DNA of 64,000 nt, taken from contig JAJLRJ010000001.1 of assembly GCA_024195265.1 (NCBI GenBank), forward strand, positions 8,664,357-8,728,356, read 5' to 3'. The DNA comes from Dendrophyllia cribrosa. Lineage: Eukaryota > Cnidaria > Anthozoa > Scleractinia > Dendrophylliidae. Shown here one piece after another: positions 42,064 to 54,266 of the stretch; positions within the stretch are counted from its first letter, which is position 1, and every line of letters begins with the position of its first letter. The notes below the pieces were generated by a model that did not search any database, was not told the origin of the DNA, and worked only from the letters and a program-made list of their open reading frames with translations. Both the position numbers and the translations under genes were made by a program.

Positions 42064-45000
42064 TTACTTTCCAATCGTGTCTTTCGAAAGTCTGCTCTGC
42101 AGTAATTTCCAAGTGTTTGGACAAAGTAATCCATCGCTTGGCAACAGAGGTGCAGCTGATTCACAGTTTGTATTGTAATCAGTTTGGAACTTTTGAACCG
42201 CTATCTGAATCAACTCAGAGTATATTCCTGGAGTCTCGACGAGTAAACTCAAATACCCCAGTCTCTTTAAAGTTACAATAAGTGCATTGACAAGCTCCTG
42301 AATTCCACCATTTGGCAATTTGGGTACACTGTATGCAATTGAAACAACATCATCCATCTTCTGTAAGGTTTCCAAAACAGCTGTCATATCCACAATATCT
42401 GCAGGTGATTTTCTTGGAGGGGGGTTGTGATCGCATGCCAGCTTATCCAATGAAGAAAACCTTGTCACTACTTCTTCAAAAGCGTCGTATTGTCCATCTG
42501 GTATTGGGATAAGAGTGATTAGATCCCTGACGTGATCCACGTTTAGTGTCACAGTAACGCCATAGGTTGTGTGACGGCACAACAGGCCATTTTTGTCTCC
42601 TGAGCACAGAAACTCTTGCTCCAGCATTTCAATTTGTGCCAGTGAAATGTTCTCTGGTTTCAGTTTGACAACTGAAACTTTAACTTTCTTGGTTTTGTCT
42701 GAAGTAGGTACAAGGACAGTCCGATAAAACCTACAGAGAGTAAAATATATACCAACTTAGTTCATTCTCGTGATACTTTACTTTTTAAAGGGGCTCTGTT
42801 ACCATTTTTAGTGTTACTTCAAAAAGTGAAAAAGACATTGTTATATCAGTGAAAACCCCAAAATAATGTTCCAGTTTTGTTTAAGTAATGATCCGCATAA
42901 GAAGGATAGTGCTGAACGGCAATGCACGATGGAATGTCAACTTTTTCATTGTTACAACTCATGATCTCATTGGCCTAGACTTAAAAACTGCTAAAAAGTT
43001 AAAGTTCAAGGTGCATTTTGTCTAATTTTGTAAGGTTTCAAGTAATTTGAGACCCAATCGCACAACATGTAAGTTTTAAAAAAATTGTATTTGGGGAACT
43101 TCATCAAAGAAGAAAATTATTAGCTATTGTCTTCTGCTATTCTGATTGGTTAAGCACGAATATTTCCTAAAATTTGTTTGACACAAATGGATTTTCTTTA
43201 TTTTTATAATGAAATATAATTATGAACCATCAGCTCCTCCTCTATTCTTGAAACCAAAGATATTCTATGTGGGAAAGAGCCAATGCCGCAGAACAATGAA
43301 GTTTACTATAGTTCTTATGTGGAGCATTACTTAAAAGTATTCTACTAGTGCTCTCAGAGCAAAAACAAGTGTCTTGGGCTGCAGATGGCCAGGATAGAAA
43401 TGGATTGCAACTTGAAGAAATTGCATTAATCTGTTTCAAGTTTATTGAAGACCACATTTTTAACATTTTCCTGGGGGAGCTATTCTGGTGGTAATTATCA
43501 GTGAAACCTTGAATTTGTGAATATAGTATGTAACAGCATATTGGGGCATTGTTATAATTTAAATAGTTAGAACCATTACCGCATTCGCATGACAGGACAA
43601 ATAGCCGCCCAAGCAGAAAATAAATTGGAGCATGTTTGAGTTGAAGCTGCTAGTTGTGGTTTGTGTAAGCCATTTCCCTGAGGATGGCCACTTAATAGGG
43701 GTTCAACACACTGCAGTATGAAACAGTTCTCACCTTGTTGGATCTAAGTGCCACTCTTTTACAGCAAAAAGCTCATAACCATGAAGCCACTTGTCCTCCG
43801 AAACCAGATCAAACACTGCTGCTTCCTCGGCAGCCATTTTGTTAAACCTGCCTTGCTCACAAACAACAATCTTTTCTGTTAATAATGGTGACTTGTTTCT
43901 GTAGTCCTGTTCATTCAGCTGGCGGAGATACTGGCAAGCAAATTCTACACTCGCCAAGTAATATCCTGCTTCGGAGAATGATAAGTTAGGATTGGAGTAC
44001 CTGCGCAGAAATGCAACTGTAGAAGCCAAGTTTGGTAGTCTGGACTTAAGAACTACATACACCCAAACATCCATGAACTCATCTGGAAAGGGAGAGAGAA
44101 AGAAAAATTACTACATGTAATACAATACAATACACATGTAATACAATACTTAATACAATAAATACAAATAATGAATGGTCCCTTTTTATAGGTCTTTTCA
44201 GTGAAAACAATACATTTAAAAATACAAGAAATTTCCAACAAAAAGATGCAATAAAAATTACAATTTTAACTTAAAATCGGATAAAAACATCAAATATAGA
44301 TAGCCAAGATAGGTATTATGAATTTGAGAACTACATGTATACATTTGCATGTTATTTTTTGAAAATAAAGCAAATACCAGCCAAAGAAAAATCCAGGAAG
44401 ACATTTTGAAGGCCACGTGCCAAAATTTAACCAAAATCTGAGTTACACATAAAAATGAACTGAAAAGTCAATATGGGTCAAAATGCATTCACGACAATTC
44501 GTGCATTCACGAAATGCATTCAATACAAGGTATCAGAGTAACAGGAGAATCCCTATAGCATAGGTGATGCATACCTGCTCCTGGTGGTCTAGAGTGCTCC
44601 AACATTGAGAGTTCATTCAGTTTTCTGAACACGCATTGTGCTGCACTCACAATGGCTTGAATCTTATGTGATGGCAAGATCGACAGTGTGATGCTCTTCA
44701 TGCATGCTACAGCTGCATAATATGGGGCCATGCCCTCATCTTGGTACTCTGGACTGATTCCAAACTGCGTCTGTGTGATGTGTGCTAGGCTTGAGTAAAC
44801 CTGTGATATTCTGTTGTCTTCATCGGGCTTTCGGATGTGATCTTGAATTAGACTGTAAATGGATGGCATCAAGTACTGCTCCAGTTTGGTCTGAAATATA
44901 TATATATATATTAAGCAACCCTTTAAAGTGCCAATTCAATAAAATTTTTAAATTTAATTTAGGAAATAATGTATTTAGTGACCTATCCAAACCATTTTTC

Positions 45001-48000
45001 AATCAAATCATGGAAAAAAAATTCTCAGCTGTATCAAACAGGTAAGTTACTTTGAGAATCTTGTAAATCCCAAAGAGAGAAATCAAATTTCTGAGTCTGC
45101 TATCGACATTTTCAAAAAAAGGGGGAGGGAGACCCCCAGGAACGCAGGTACATGTAGGAGGAGGTAAAGTGATTCAAAGGGTCCCGTGTGCCAACCAGTG
45201 AATAAGAAATGCTAACACATAACACAATATTGCGGTTCGATAGCTTTTTAAAATTAAACGTAATGACTTTTGAAAAAAAAGGGCCTGGGCAAGATTCGAA
45301 CCACTTGGCCATCCTGGAATACATACCTAATTTAGATCAAATATTATAATTTCAAGGTAGATACGCATCAAAATGCCTGTCTCTGTTGAAAAATCGGTTT
45401 GGATCGATTTTAATGTTGCATTAAAGACTCCAAATGCGAAACATCTTTAAGCTTATCGTTGTTTGTATTTGTATATGTTGTAGTTAATTTTTTATCTCAG
45501 GTAATTTTTATTTTTTCATTGTTTTTGGGTATGGTAATATATGCTAATGAATTTGAAACAAAGGAAAAACAAAAATTACCTGAAATAAAAAATTAACTGC
45601 AACATATACAACAAATTACACCTAGTTATTGTTATCACTGGATTCACATTGTTCTTGTTATGAAACGCATTCGTAACAAAGTCAAACTCATTAATAATTC
45701 ATGACGAAAATACAAAGGAAATTAATGTTCCTTAATTTCTCCTTCTAAAATCATTTTGTTTGAGAAGTAATATCAAACATTCGACACAGTATTTCATCAG
45801 ATTTCCAAACACCTTGAAGTGGGTTAAAAAAAACTTGGCTGTGCCTCGTTTTTCAACTCACTTCGCGGTGTTTGGAAATCTGATGAAACACTGTGCCTCA
45901 TGTTTGATATAATCTAGAAGAAGAAACGTTTTTAGCCCTTTAAGTCACATTCTCTTGCTATAATATTCCCTCCCAAGACAGGGCCTTGAAAAGAGCCCTG
46001 TCCGGTTGTCCGGGACAAGTTTTTAGTTTTTGAGTTGATTCGCTAAGAAAACAATAGATTTGTCCTCCTGGGATAGGGATTAGGGATAGGGGCATTGTTC
46101 AAATGATATATCAATTGTATCGTTCGCTAATCACAGACATCGTTTGGACAGCTACAGGGTCACCCGCCTGACGGGCAAGCATATATGAAAACTTTCAAAT
46201 TTTTCGGCACTTTTCTACATTAACATTTTCCATTATTTATTGTGTCACAAGTGCCACGCAGTTTTTTGAACTTTTTTGTTCAACTATTAAGCATATATGT
46301 AGACAAGCCGCCTGTAAACTTAGCTTTAGCAACAATTTATTAAAAAAAACTTGTCTAGACAAATAAAACTTAAGACTTGCAAAGGGCAAAGAGCTCTGTG
46401 ATATCCATCACTGATCTGGTTCCAGGACCATTAAAGACAAGAAATACAGAAAGCAAGCTCAACTCCCAAGAGTGCCAAAATTCAAAATTCAAGAAAAATT
46501 CCAACTTTCATTTTATAAAATATTAAAAAACAAATGGTACCATGCAAAAGTACTGCTGAAGAGGTTTAATGTGAATGGTCACACCACAGGATTTTGTCAA
46601 CAGACTCAAAAGATAGAACTACACTACATGTCTCCATTATTGACTCTGGGAGTGAAATGGTTAAGTACTGAACATGTGACTTACATAGACCATGTCATAA
46701 GACAGGCTTTCCCTCTGAAGAAAGAGCTGTTTATCCACAATATACTGTGCCATTCCACCAACAAACTCCTGATATCTGTCAGGGTGAACTCCTGTGGGAA
46801 ACTCATCAATAATGCTCTGCACATCCCAGCATTCGCGAATGTAAGCTTTTAACTTACAAGCTTCAAAGCTACTGTTTGTGTAGCTTGTGTCTAAAATCCT
46901 GTCTAAAATACTCGCAATCTCAACTGCTCCTTCTGACACTACAACTTCCTCAAGTTTCAGTTCTCCTGAAGCGACATCTGGTTCTTTTGCACCAAGCTTT
47001 AGCTCCAGATGTGAAGTGAAGGACTGTCTTGTTGTTACAGAAGACTGGGAAGACTCCTTATCTTCTCGTACGCAGAAGTCTTTGTGTAATCTATATGTAA
47101 GTGAAAATGAAATTCAGGGGAGCTTTTAACAGCTACAATCAAGGACAAAAGGGTTGGGACAAATTTGCATTTACGATGTTTTCCAACACATGCAACAGAA
47201 AGACGGTACGCACAAATGATAAGTGTCGGTTTCCCAACCCCTACCGCCTTACAATGTTGAGCCTATGTAATAAAAATGATTTGTGGATTTCAACATTGTC
47301 TCGGGGGGAGGGGTGGGGTTGCTGAGATCGGCTTCAAACAAAAAACATGGCTTCATTGGTCCATCCCACTAAATTAGTAGTTAATAGGAGGACTTTGTAA
47401 ATGGGAATGCCAATGCCCTCTTTGGTTAAGAATATTGGAGAAATAAATGATCACCTCAGTGCTCATATCTGATGTACATTCTGTTTATATTAATCCTTTA
47501 ACTCCCAAGAGTATAGTATAGTGCCAAACATAAAAAATTATTCAAGAAAAATACCAAATTTGTTTTTGTAAGATATTGAAAAATAAATGGTATCATGCAA
47601 AAGTGCTGTCAAGAGGATTCATATAGGATTCATATATCACTATAGGATTTCGTTGACAGACTCAAAAGTTAGAACTGCACTACCTTTTTCCATAATTGAC
47701 TCTGGGAGTGAAAGGTTTGATACCCAAAATATCTTACCTAATTTTAGCTGCTTCCAAGTCAAGTATTTTGGACTGTAGTTTGTATATCTGTTGATTGGAA
47801 TGTGACCATTCTTCAAATTTGTGAAACTGCAAGGCAGTAGGAGTCGGCATCTTGCTGCCTGATGTTGCTAGTTCCTGATTTGAGATAGAAATATGGCAAG
47901 TCAAAATAATTATCAATTATTATTGGAAAAAGGTTGAGCAAAATATATTGTGATTTGGTTGTGGCAAGCAGATCAATTATTTGCCGAAGCCCAAGGCTGA

Positions 48001-49303
48001 GGCAAATAATTGATCTGCGAGACACTGACGAAACACAATATTTTGCAATAGCCAAGTTCAATTGTAAATTGTTTTATTATTTTGATATGCTTTCTTGGTG
48101 TTATTGCTGCATGAGCAGAATTATTCATAGGCAGTTATTTGCAGGTAATGTGATGGGCTCTTGGCCAATGAAAAGAAAGAAATGACCCCCCACCCAAGGG
48201 GGAGTGCTCTCAATAGGATACAGAAATCAGAGAGTTTTGTTAAGAATTTTGGTTAAGAATAGGGTTAAGAATTTTGAATAAGAATAGGGTTAAGTATTTT
48301 GGTTAAGAATAGGGTATCATTTACTGGGAAACTGACCAGTGGTGTGAAGAAAGAGTGTCTGTCTCGAAAATACGAGTTTTAGTGTCTTGTCTAGAATAGG
48401 GTTGTAAAAATGCAGATGAACATGGTCTGGTGTAAGGTAAGGGTTTCAGAGTCCCTGTGCCACACCACCACCCAAAAATGTACAGAGTACCCCCCCCCCC
48501 CCCCCCCCCCCCCCCGGATCTTTGCCACCCTTTCAAACTTTTCTGCAAATTATGCTTAGTTCCAAAAATTTTGTTTTTCAATGATTTTATAATTAGTGCC
48601 TCCCTAATAAAAAAAGAGCTCTGGGAAAATGAATTATTTTTTAAATTCGCATACACATACAGTGATACTGATACTTCAACCTCCTTTTGACACCCAACAC
48701 CCCTATTCTTCAACCCTCGACAGTTACCTCCCCTTTATAAACAATGGGCGATGGGCTTATATTACTTAGACGTGACTCCCATTTTACCTTTCTCAAATTT
48801 TCGATCTAACCAATATTAAGATGTTATTGTTAGTCTTGCTTTTAGAGCCCAAGCTTTTGTGTCAAAAGCGGATGATCGATAAATTTCAGTGACCATGAAA
48901 GTGAAAAACATGGGGTAAAACACAAGCCTACCTGAAGCTGTCGTATACATGAACTAACATGCACTTGTTTCAAACAAAACACTTGTATCTTTAGCATCAC
49001 GATTTTCTTGTCCAGTTCCCGTTTTCTACGCGCATATTCCTCAGCATCTTCAGTTTTCCCATCCACTGATTCGAGAGCTCCCCAGGACCCCATCACCCAA
49101 ACAGTCAAAGGCTCGACGCTGCTCTCTACATCTAGTCTCTCCTGTTGAGCGCTTAGCGAGAAACACTGGCTTTGTATTTCGGTTTTCAGGTGGCGATAGT
49201 TGATTAACGATCTTGCGAGTGTTTCATCTTGGTTTGTTTTAATGGAGTCTAATTCCCAGTCGAGAAGATGAGAAGACTCGAACAAACCTCCAATGTCCAC
49301 CAT
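42064..49303 (-). CDS. VPS9-domain protein (probable Rab5-family exchange factor) with PGBD-like C-terminus, 748 residues
   Basis: Six exons in consistent phase: 49303-48932, 47874-47738, 47090-46685, 44890-44575, 44082-43734, 42730-42064. The Met of MVDIGGLFESS is chosen as start; an upstream in-frame Met (49360) is possible. Residues 1-170 are charged and probably coiled-coil (KTEDAEEYARRKRELDKK). Residues about 330-465 form a VPS9 domain: ILPSHKIQAIVSAAQC, GADEFMDVWVYVVLKSRLPN, LRRYSNPNLSFSEAGYYLAS. VPS9 domains load GTP on Rab5-type GTPases on endosomes. Here the usual Pro of D.(L)P.LIY is Asp, and the Thr of YYxT is Ala, so exchange activity is doubtful. Residues 668-748 resemble PG_binding_1 (LKRLGY...G.Y...IQIAVQKFQ...DGLLCPNTWKLL). 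I do not recognise a named orthologue. Exons 1 and 2 recur beyond the N gap. Confidence 0.85.
42740..43720. other. Intron of the VPS9-domain gene, no gene recognised
   Basis: 42787 begins TTAA-AGGGGCTCTGTTACC, resembling the left end of the TTAA-site MITEs, but no matching right end was found. The rest is AT-rich with short open frames of no recognised family. Confidence 0.4.
45265..45690. repeat. Dispersed repeat with tRNA-like segment, copy 2
   Basis: The segment CAAGGTAGATACGCATCAAAATGC, ATCGATTTTAATGTTGCATT AAAGACTCCAAATGC, TTATCGTTGTTTGTA, CACATTGTTCTTGTTA recurs inverted at 58120-58345. At the left edge (45286-45317) is an inverted tRNA-like piece: B-box GGTTCGAATC and A-box GGATGGCCAAGTGG lie abnormally close together. 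A foldback (45471-45610) is inserted in it. Confidence 0.6.
45471..45610. repeat. Foldback MITE, relative of 653-809
   Basis: TATATGTTGTAGTTAATTTTT ... CAGGTAATTTTT pairs with AAAAATTACCTG ... AATTAACTGCAACATATA. The spacer GGTATGGTAAT...GCTAATGAATTTGA resembles that of 653-809. Confidence 0.75.
45758..45914. repeat. Foldback repeat, copy 3 of 3
   Basis: GTTTGAGAAGTAATATCAAA ... GTATTTCATCAGATTTCC ... GGAAATCTGATGAAACAC ... CATGTTTGATAT. Same family and central segment as 37-194. Confidence 0.7.
46456..46662. repeat. Dispersed ACTCCCAAGAGTG ... ACTCTGGGAGT repeat
   Basis: About 205 bp with inverted ends (AACTCCCAAGAGTGCC / GACTCTGGGAGTGAAA) and shared interior (AAATGGTACCATGCAAAAGT; GACTCAAAAGATAGAACTAC). 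Further copies: 47497-47718 and its duplicate 50995-51216; partial copies at about 15473-15560 (+), 19862-19995 (-) and 21508-21560 (-). Confidence 0.8.
47497..47718. repeat. Dispersed ACTCCCAAGAGT ... ACTCTGGGAGT repeat, second copy
   Basis: Same ends and interior as 46456-46662 (ATAAATGGTATCATGCAAAA; CAGACTCAAAAGTTAGAACT). It abuts the donor side of VPS9 exon 2. Duplicated again at 50995-51216. Confidence 0.8.
47963..48027. repeat. Hairpin (GCAGATCAATTATTTGCC)
   Basis: GCAGATCAATTATTTGCCGAAG pairs with the mirrored GGCAAATAATTGATCTGCGAG around CCAAGGC. A related hairpin is at about 19490-19570, and an exact duplicate at 51461-51525. Confidence 0.75.
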
Positions 49304-49732
49304 GTTGGATATATATCCCATGTAACACCGCAGTAGGTGGATAGGGCATGTAAAAGTCAAGGGAGTGATTTTCGTACCTTTTAGGGGTTAAAATTCGTGG
49401 TTTGGTACTGCTTAGGGTGTTTGAATCGAAAACTGTCCGAGTTATTTAGATACCTTTTAGGGTATTACACCAGAAAAACATGCTGACAGCAACAACTTTT
49501 CAGAAATAATTGGTGCACCCTAGGGGTAAAAACTAACATAAGCCACACCTACAAAACAGATTCCTGGTCCATACTTGCTCTGCGACTCCCTTCCCAATCA
49601 CCACTCCCAATACCCTCAAAAACGAACCTGTCCACAAATTATCTAACCCACTCGACATTCTGGAAGGGAACTGCTTGCAATCAAAGACAGATGGTCGGAA
49701 ACTGGACTGGGCCATCTAACAGGGGAATGGGT

Positions 49733-49771
<39 letters not shown>

Positions 49772-49994
49772 AGGAAAGAAAGGATATACCAAGTAGAAAG
49801 GAAAGAAGTTATCTACCCCTGCACTATCAGATTAAAAAATTACAGGCTCTTGATGCCCCCGACATTGTCAATACTATATAGCTTATGATTGCATCTGATT
49901 AGTTTTCTTTGCAACACCATTAAATCCTGGTTCACATCTGGTGACATAACGGCAAGGTCACGCAAATGAAAAACACAACTTATATCAATGTTTT

Positions 49995-50177
49995 ATAGAC
50001 CCTATTCATAAATGGCGGCCGGTTTATTATTCTTTTATATTCATGCTAATCAGCCCAACTACCTCGTTAGCATGGCAAAATTCAAAAGAATTTTTGTTCT
50101 AAAATGAGGCTAGTTGGGCTGATTACATGAATATAAAAGAATAAATAAATTGGCCGCCATTTATGAATAGGGTCTAT
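49995..50177. repeat. Foldback MITE (TAGACCCTATTCATAAATGG ends)
   Basis: TAGACCCTATTCATAAATGG is mirrored by CCATTTATGAATAGGGTCTA; inner arms TTCTTTTATATTCATG and AATCAGCCCAACTA also pair. Repeated at 53495-53677 as part of the larger duplication. Confidence 0.85.
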
Positions 50178-50228
50178 GTCACCAGTCTGAACACAAAATA
50201 AAGACATAATAGGAACATAATGATATAA

Positions 50229-50728
50229 NNNNNNNNNNNNNNNNNNNNNNNNNNNNNNNNNNNNNNNNNNNNNNNNNNNNNNNNNNNNNNNNNNNNNNNN
50301 NNNNNNNNNNNNNNNNNNNNNNNNNNNNNNNNNNNNNNNNNNNNNNNNNNNNNNNNNNNNNNNNNNNNNNNNNNNNNNNNNNNNNNNNNNNNNNNNNNNN
50401 NNNNNNNNNNNNNNNNNNNNNNNNNNNNNNNNNNNNNNNNNNNNNNNNNNNNNNNNNNNNNNNNNNNNNNNNNNNNNNNNNNNNNNNNNNNNNNNNNNNN
50501 NNNNNNNNNNNNNNNNNNNNNNNNNNNNNNNNNNNNNNNNNNNNNNNNNNNNNNNNNNNNNNNNNNNNNNNNNNNNNNNNNNNNNNNNNNNNNNNNNNNN
50601 NNNNNNNNNNNNNNNNNNNNNNNNNNNNNNNNNNNNNNNNNNNNNNNNNNNNNNNNNNNNNNNNNNNNNNNNNNNNNNNNNNNNNNNNNNNNNNNNNNNN
50701 NNNNNNNNNNNNNNNNNNNNNNNNNNNN
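50229..50728. other. Assembly gap (500 N)
   Basis: Exactly 500 ambiguous bases, a scaffold-style placeholder of unknown true length. Flanked by the two ends of the duplicated segment. Confidence 1.
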
Positions 50729-51986
50729 TTCCCAACCCCTACCGCCTTACAATGTTGAGCCTATGTAATAAAAATGATTTGTGGATTTCAACATTGTCTC
50801 GGGGGGAGGGGTGGGGTTGCTGAGATCGGCTTCAAACAAAAAACATGGCTTCATTGGTCCATCCCACTAAATTAGTAGTTAATAGGAGGACTTTGTAAAT
50901 GGGAATGCCAATGCCCTCTTTGGTTAAGAATATTGGAGAAATAAATGATCACCTCAGTGCTCATATCTGATGTACATTCTGTTTATATTAATCCTTTAAC
51001 TCCCAAGAGTATAGTATAGTGCCAAACATAAAAAATTATTCAAGAAAAATACCAAATTTGTTTTTGTAAGATATTGAAAAATAAATGGTATCATGCAAAA
51101 GTGCTGTCAAGAGGATTCATATAGGATTCATATATCACTATAGGATTTCGTTGACAGACTCAAAAGTTAGAACTGCACTACCTTTTTCCATAATTGACTC
51201 TGGGAGTGAAAGGTTTGATACCCAAAATATCTTACCTAATTTTAGCTGCTTCCAAGTCAAGTATTTTGGACTGTAGTTTGTATATCTGTTGATTGGAATG
51301 TGACCATTCTTCAAATTTGTGAAACTGCAAGGCAGTAGGAGTCGGCATCTTGCTGCCTGATGTTGCTAGTTCCTGATTTGAGATAGAAATATGGCAAGTC
51401 AAAATAATTATCAATTATTATTGGAAAAAGGTTGAGCAAAATATATTGTGATTTGGTTGTGGCAAGCAGATCAATTATTTGCCGAAGCCCAAGGCTGAGG
51501 CAAATAATTGATCTGCGAGACACTGACGAAACACAATATTTTGCAATAGCCAAGTTCAATTGTAAATTGTTTTATTATTTTGATATGCTTTCTTGGTGTT
51601 ATTGCTGCATGAGCAGAATTATTCATAGGCAGTTATTTGCAGGTAATGTGATGGGCTCTTGGCCAATGAAAAGAAAGAAATGACCCCCCACCCAAGGGGG
51701 AGTGCTCTCAATAGGATACAGAAATCAGAGAGTTTTGTTAAGAATTTTGGTTAAGAATAGGGTTAAGAATTTTGAATAAGAATAGGGTTAAGTATTTTGG
51801 TTAAGAATAGGGTATCATTTACTGGGAAACTGACCAGTGGTGTGAAGAAAGAGTGTCTGTCTCGAAAATACGAGTTTTAGTGTCTTGTCTAGAATAGGGT
51901 TGTAAAAATGCAGATGAACATGGTCTGGTGTAAGGTAAGGGTTTCAGAGTCCCTGTGCCACACCACCACCCAAAAATGTACAGAGT

Positions 51987-52020
<34 letters not shown>

Positions 52021-53235
52021 ATCTTTGCCACCCTTTCAAACTTTTCTGCAAATTATGCTTAGTTCCAAAAATTTTGTTTTTCAATGATTTTATAATTAGT
52101 GCCTCCCTAATAAAAAAAGAGCTCTGGGAAAATGAATTATTTTTTAAATTCGCATACACATACAGTGATACTGATACTTCAACCTCCTTTTGACACCCAA
52201 CACCCCTATTCTTCAACCCTCGACAGTTACCTCCCCTTTATAAACAATGGGCGATGGGCTTATATTACTTAGACGTGACTCCCATTTTACCTTTCTCAAA
52301 TTTTCGATCTAACCAATATTAAGATGTTATTGTTAGTCTTGCTTTTAGAGCCCAAGCTTTTGTGTCAAAAGCGGATGATCGATAAATTTCAGTGACCATG
52401 AAAGTGAAAAACATGGGGTAAAACACAAGCCTACCTGAAGCTGTCGTATACATGAACTAACATGCACTTGTTTCAAACAAAACACTTGTATCTTTAGCAT
52501 CACGATTTTCTTGTCCAGTTCCCGTTTTCTACGCGCATATTCCTCAGCATCTTCAGTTTTCCCATCCACTGATTCGAGAGCTCCCCAGGACCCCATCACC
52601 CAAACAGTCAAAGGCTCGACGCTGCTCTCTACATCTAGTCTCTCCTGTTGAGCGCTTAGCGAGAAACACTGGCTTTGTATTTCGGTTTTCAGGTGGCGAT
52701 AGTTGATTAACGATCTTGCGAGTGTTTCATCTTGGTTTGTTTTAATGGAGTCTAATTCCCAGTCGAGAAGATGAGAAGACTCGAACAAACCTCCAATGTC
52801 CACCATGTTGGATATATATCCCATGTAACACCGCAGTAGGTGGATAGGGCATGTAAAAGTCAAGGGAGTGATTTTCGTACCTTTTAGGGGTTAAAATTCG
52901 TGGTTTGGTACTGCTTAGGGTGTTTGAATCGAAAACTGTCCGAGTTATTTAGATACCTTTTAGGGTATTACACCAGAAAAACATGCTGACAGCAACAACT
53001 TTTCAGAAATAATTGGTGCACCCTAGGGGTAAAAACTAACATAAGCCACACCTACAAAACAGATTCCTGGTCCATACTTGCTCTGCGACTCCCTTCCCAA
53101 TCACCACTCCCAATACCCTCAAAAACGAACCTGTCCACAAATTATCTAACCCACTCGACATTCTGGAAGGGAACTGCTTGCAATCAAAGACAGATGGTCG
53201 GAAACTGGACTGGGCCATCTAACAGGGGAATGGGT

Positions 53236-53266
<31 letters not shown>

Positions 53267-53728
53267 CAAGGAAAGAAAGGATATACCAAGTAGAAAGGAA
53301 AGAAGTTATCTACCCCCTGCACTATCAGATTAAAAAATTACAGGCTCTTGATGCCCCCGACATTGTCAATACTATATAGCTTATGATTGCATCTGATTAG
53401 TTTTCTTTGCAACACCATTAAATCCTGGTTCACATCTGGTGACATAACGGCAAGGTCACGCAAATGAAAAACACAACTTATATCAATGTTTTATAGACCC
53501 TATTCATAAATGGCGGCCGGTTTATTATTCTTTTATATTCATGCTAATCAGCCCAACTACCTCGTTAGCATGGGCAAAATTCAAAAGAATTTTTGTTCTA
53601 AAATGAGGCTAGTTGGGCTGATTAGCATGAATATAAAAGAATAAATAAATTGGCCACCATTTATGAATAGGGTCTATGTCACCAGTGTGAACACAAAATA
53701 AAGACATAATAGGAACATAATGATATAA
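50729..53728. repeat. 3-kb segment duplicated across the assembly gap (copy 2)
   Basis: Second copy of 47231-50228. It carries repeat exons equivalent to VPS9 exon 1 (52806-52435) and exon 2 (51372-51236) with intact splice sites, but no exon 3 to 6. It continues past 53728 into unique sequence, so this copy is joined to the true upstream flank. Confidence 0.95.
51236..52806 (-). pseudogene. Duplicate of VPS9-gene exons 1-2 (likely assembly artefact)
   Basis: Exon 1 copy 52806-52435 (124 codons, identical reading) and exon 2 copy 51372-51236. Either these are the real 5' exons and the ones at 49303/47874 are the spurious copy, or the reverse; only one set is needed. There are no inactivating changes, which argues against an old genomic duplication. 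Confidence 0.8.
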
Positions 53729-53785
53729 TAGGAACATAATGACATAATAGGAACATAATGACATAATAGGAACATAATGACATAA
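53700..53785. repeat. 19-bp tandem repeat (AGGAACATAATGACATAAT)
   Basis: Four to five units directly after the point matching the gap edge. The inverted start (ATGTCCATGTTCTTATGTTA) follows at about 53828, so the array may be one arm of an inverted structure. Probably the reason the assembly broke here. Confidence 0.85.
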
Positions 53786-53862
53786 ACAGTAACGACATAA
53801 CGAAAAAATGATCTTTTTTGTGTCGTTATGTCCATGTTCTTATGTTACATCGCTAGTGTGAA

Positions 53863-53988
53863 CCAGGGGTCAATTTAATAAAACTTTTACAAGTGTAATT
53901 TACAAGTGTAGCCATTGTTTTAGAGGTTGAAAACAATAGCTACACTTGTAAACTACAAGTGTAAAAGTTTTATTAAATTGGCCCCAGG
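53863..53988. repeat. Foldback (GGGGTCAATTTAATAAAAC family), second copy
   Basis: CCAGGGGTCAATTTAATAAA ... TTTATTAAATTGGCCCCAGG with inner GTGTAGCCATTGTTTTAGAGG. Homologous to 9626-9711. Confidence 0.8.
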
Positions 53989-54266
53989 TTTAACATTCCA
54001 GAAATAACGATAGCATAGCCATTCTACTTACTAGCACATTGCTGAGTTGACACTTAAAAGTGGTATAGACCCACCATAAAAGTGCTATTACTTTAACATG
54101 GTGGTCATAAAATCATATTTAAATCACTGGCATAAGACTCACTCAACAGCTCTTTATAAATACAGTCTCTTTTATTAGCATTTTACAGCAAAATGGCATT
54201 TTTAAAACACTATTGCTTATTAATTTTGTTTTAAAACAGTGTTGCTCTGACATCCAGTGATTTTAA

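Larger units (their letters stand above)
47231..50228. repeat. 3-kb segment duplicated across the assembly gap (copy 1)
   Basis: Matches 50729-53728 base for base apart from C/G-run lengths and a handful of single differences (for example GATTACATG versus GATTAGCATG near 50130/53630, and GCCGCC versus GCCACC). It includes VPS9 exons 1 and 2, the promoter side, and a foldback at 49995-50177. The gap starts exactly where a 19-bp tandem repeat begins. Confidence 0.95.

Noticed and set aside
44820..45045. Short frames around a (TA)n tract
   Set aside because: They cross the splice acceptor of a VPS9-gene exon on the other strand or lie in intron.
48235..48320. Tandem GGTTAAGAATAGGG as a regulatory array
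   Set aside because: Three to four loose units only, duplicated merely because the whole 3-kb segment is; no specific evidence.
50082..50735. 217-codon minus frame
   Set aside because: It is mostly N bases of the assembly gap.
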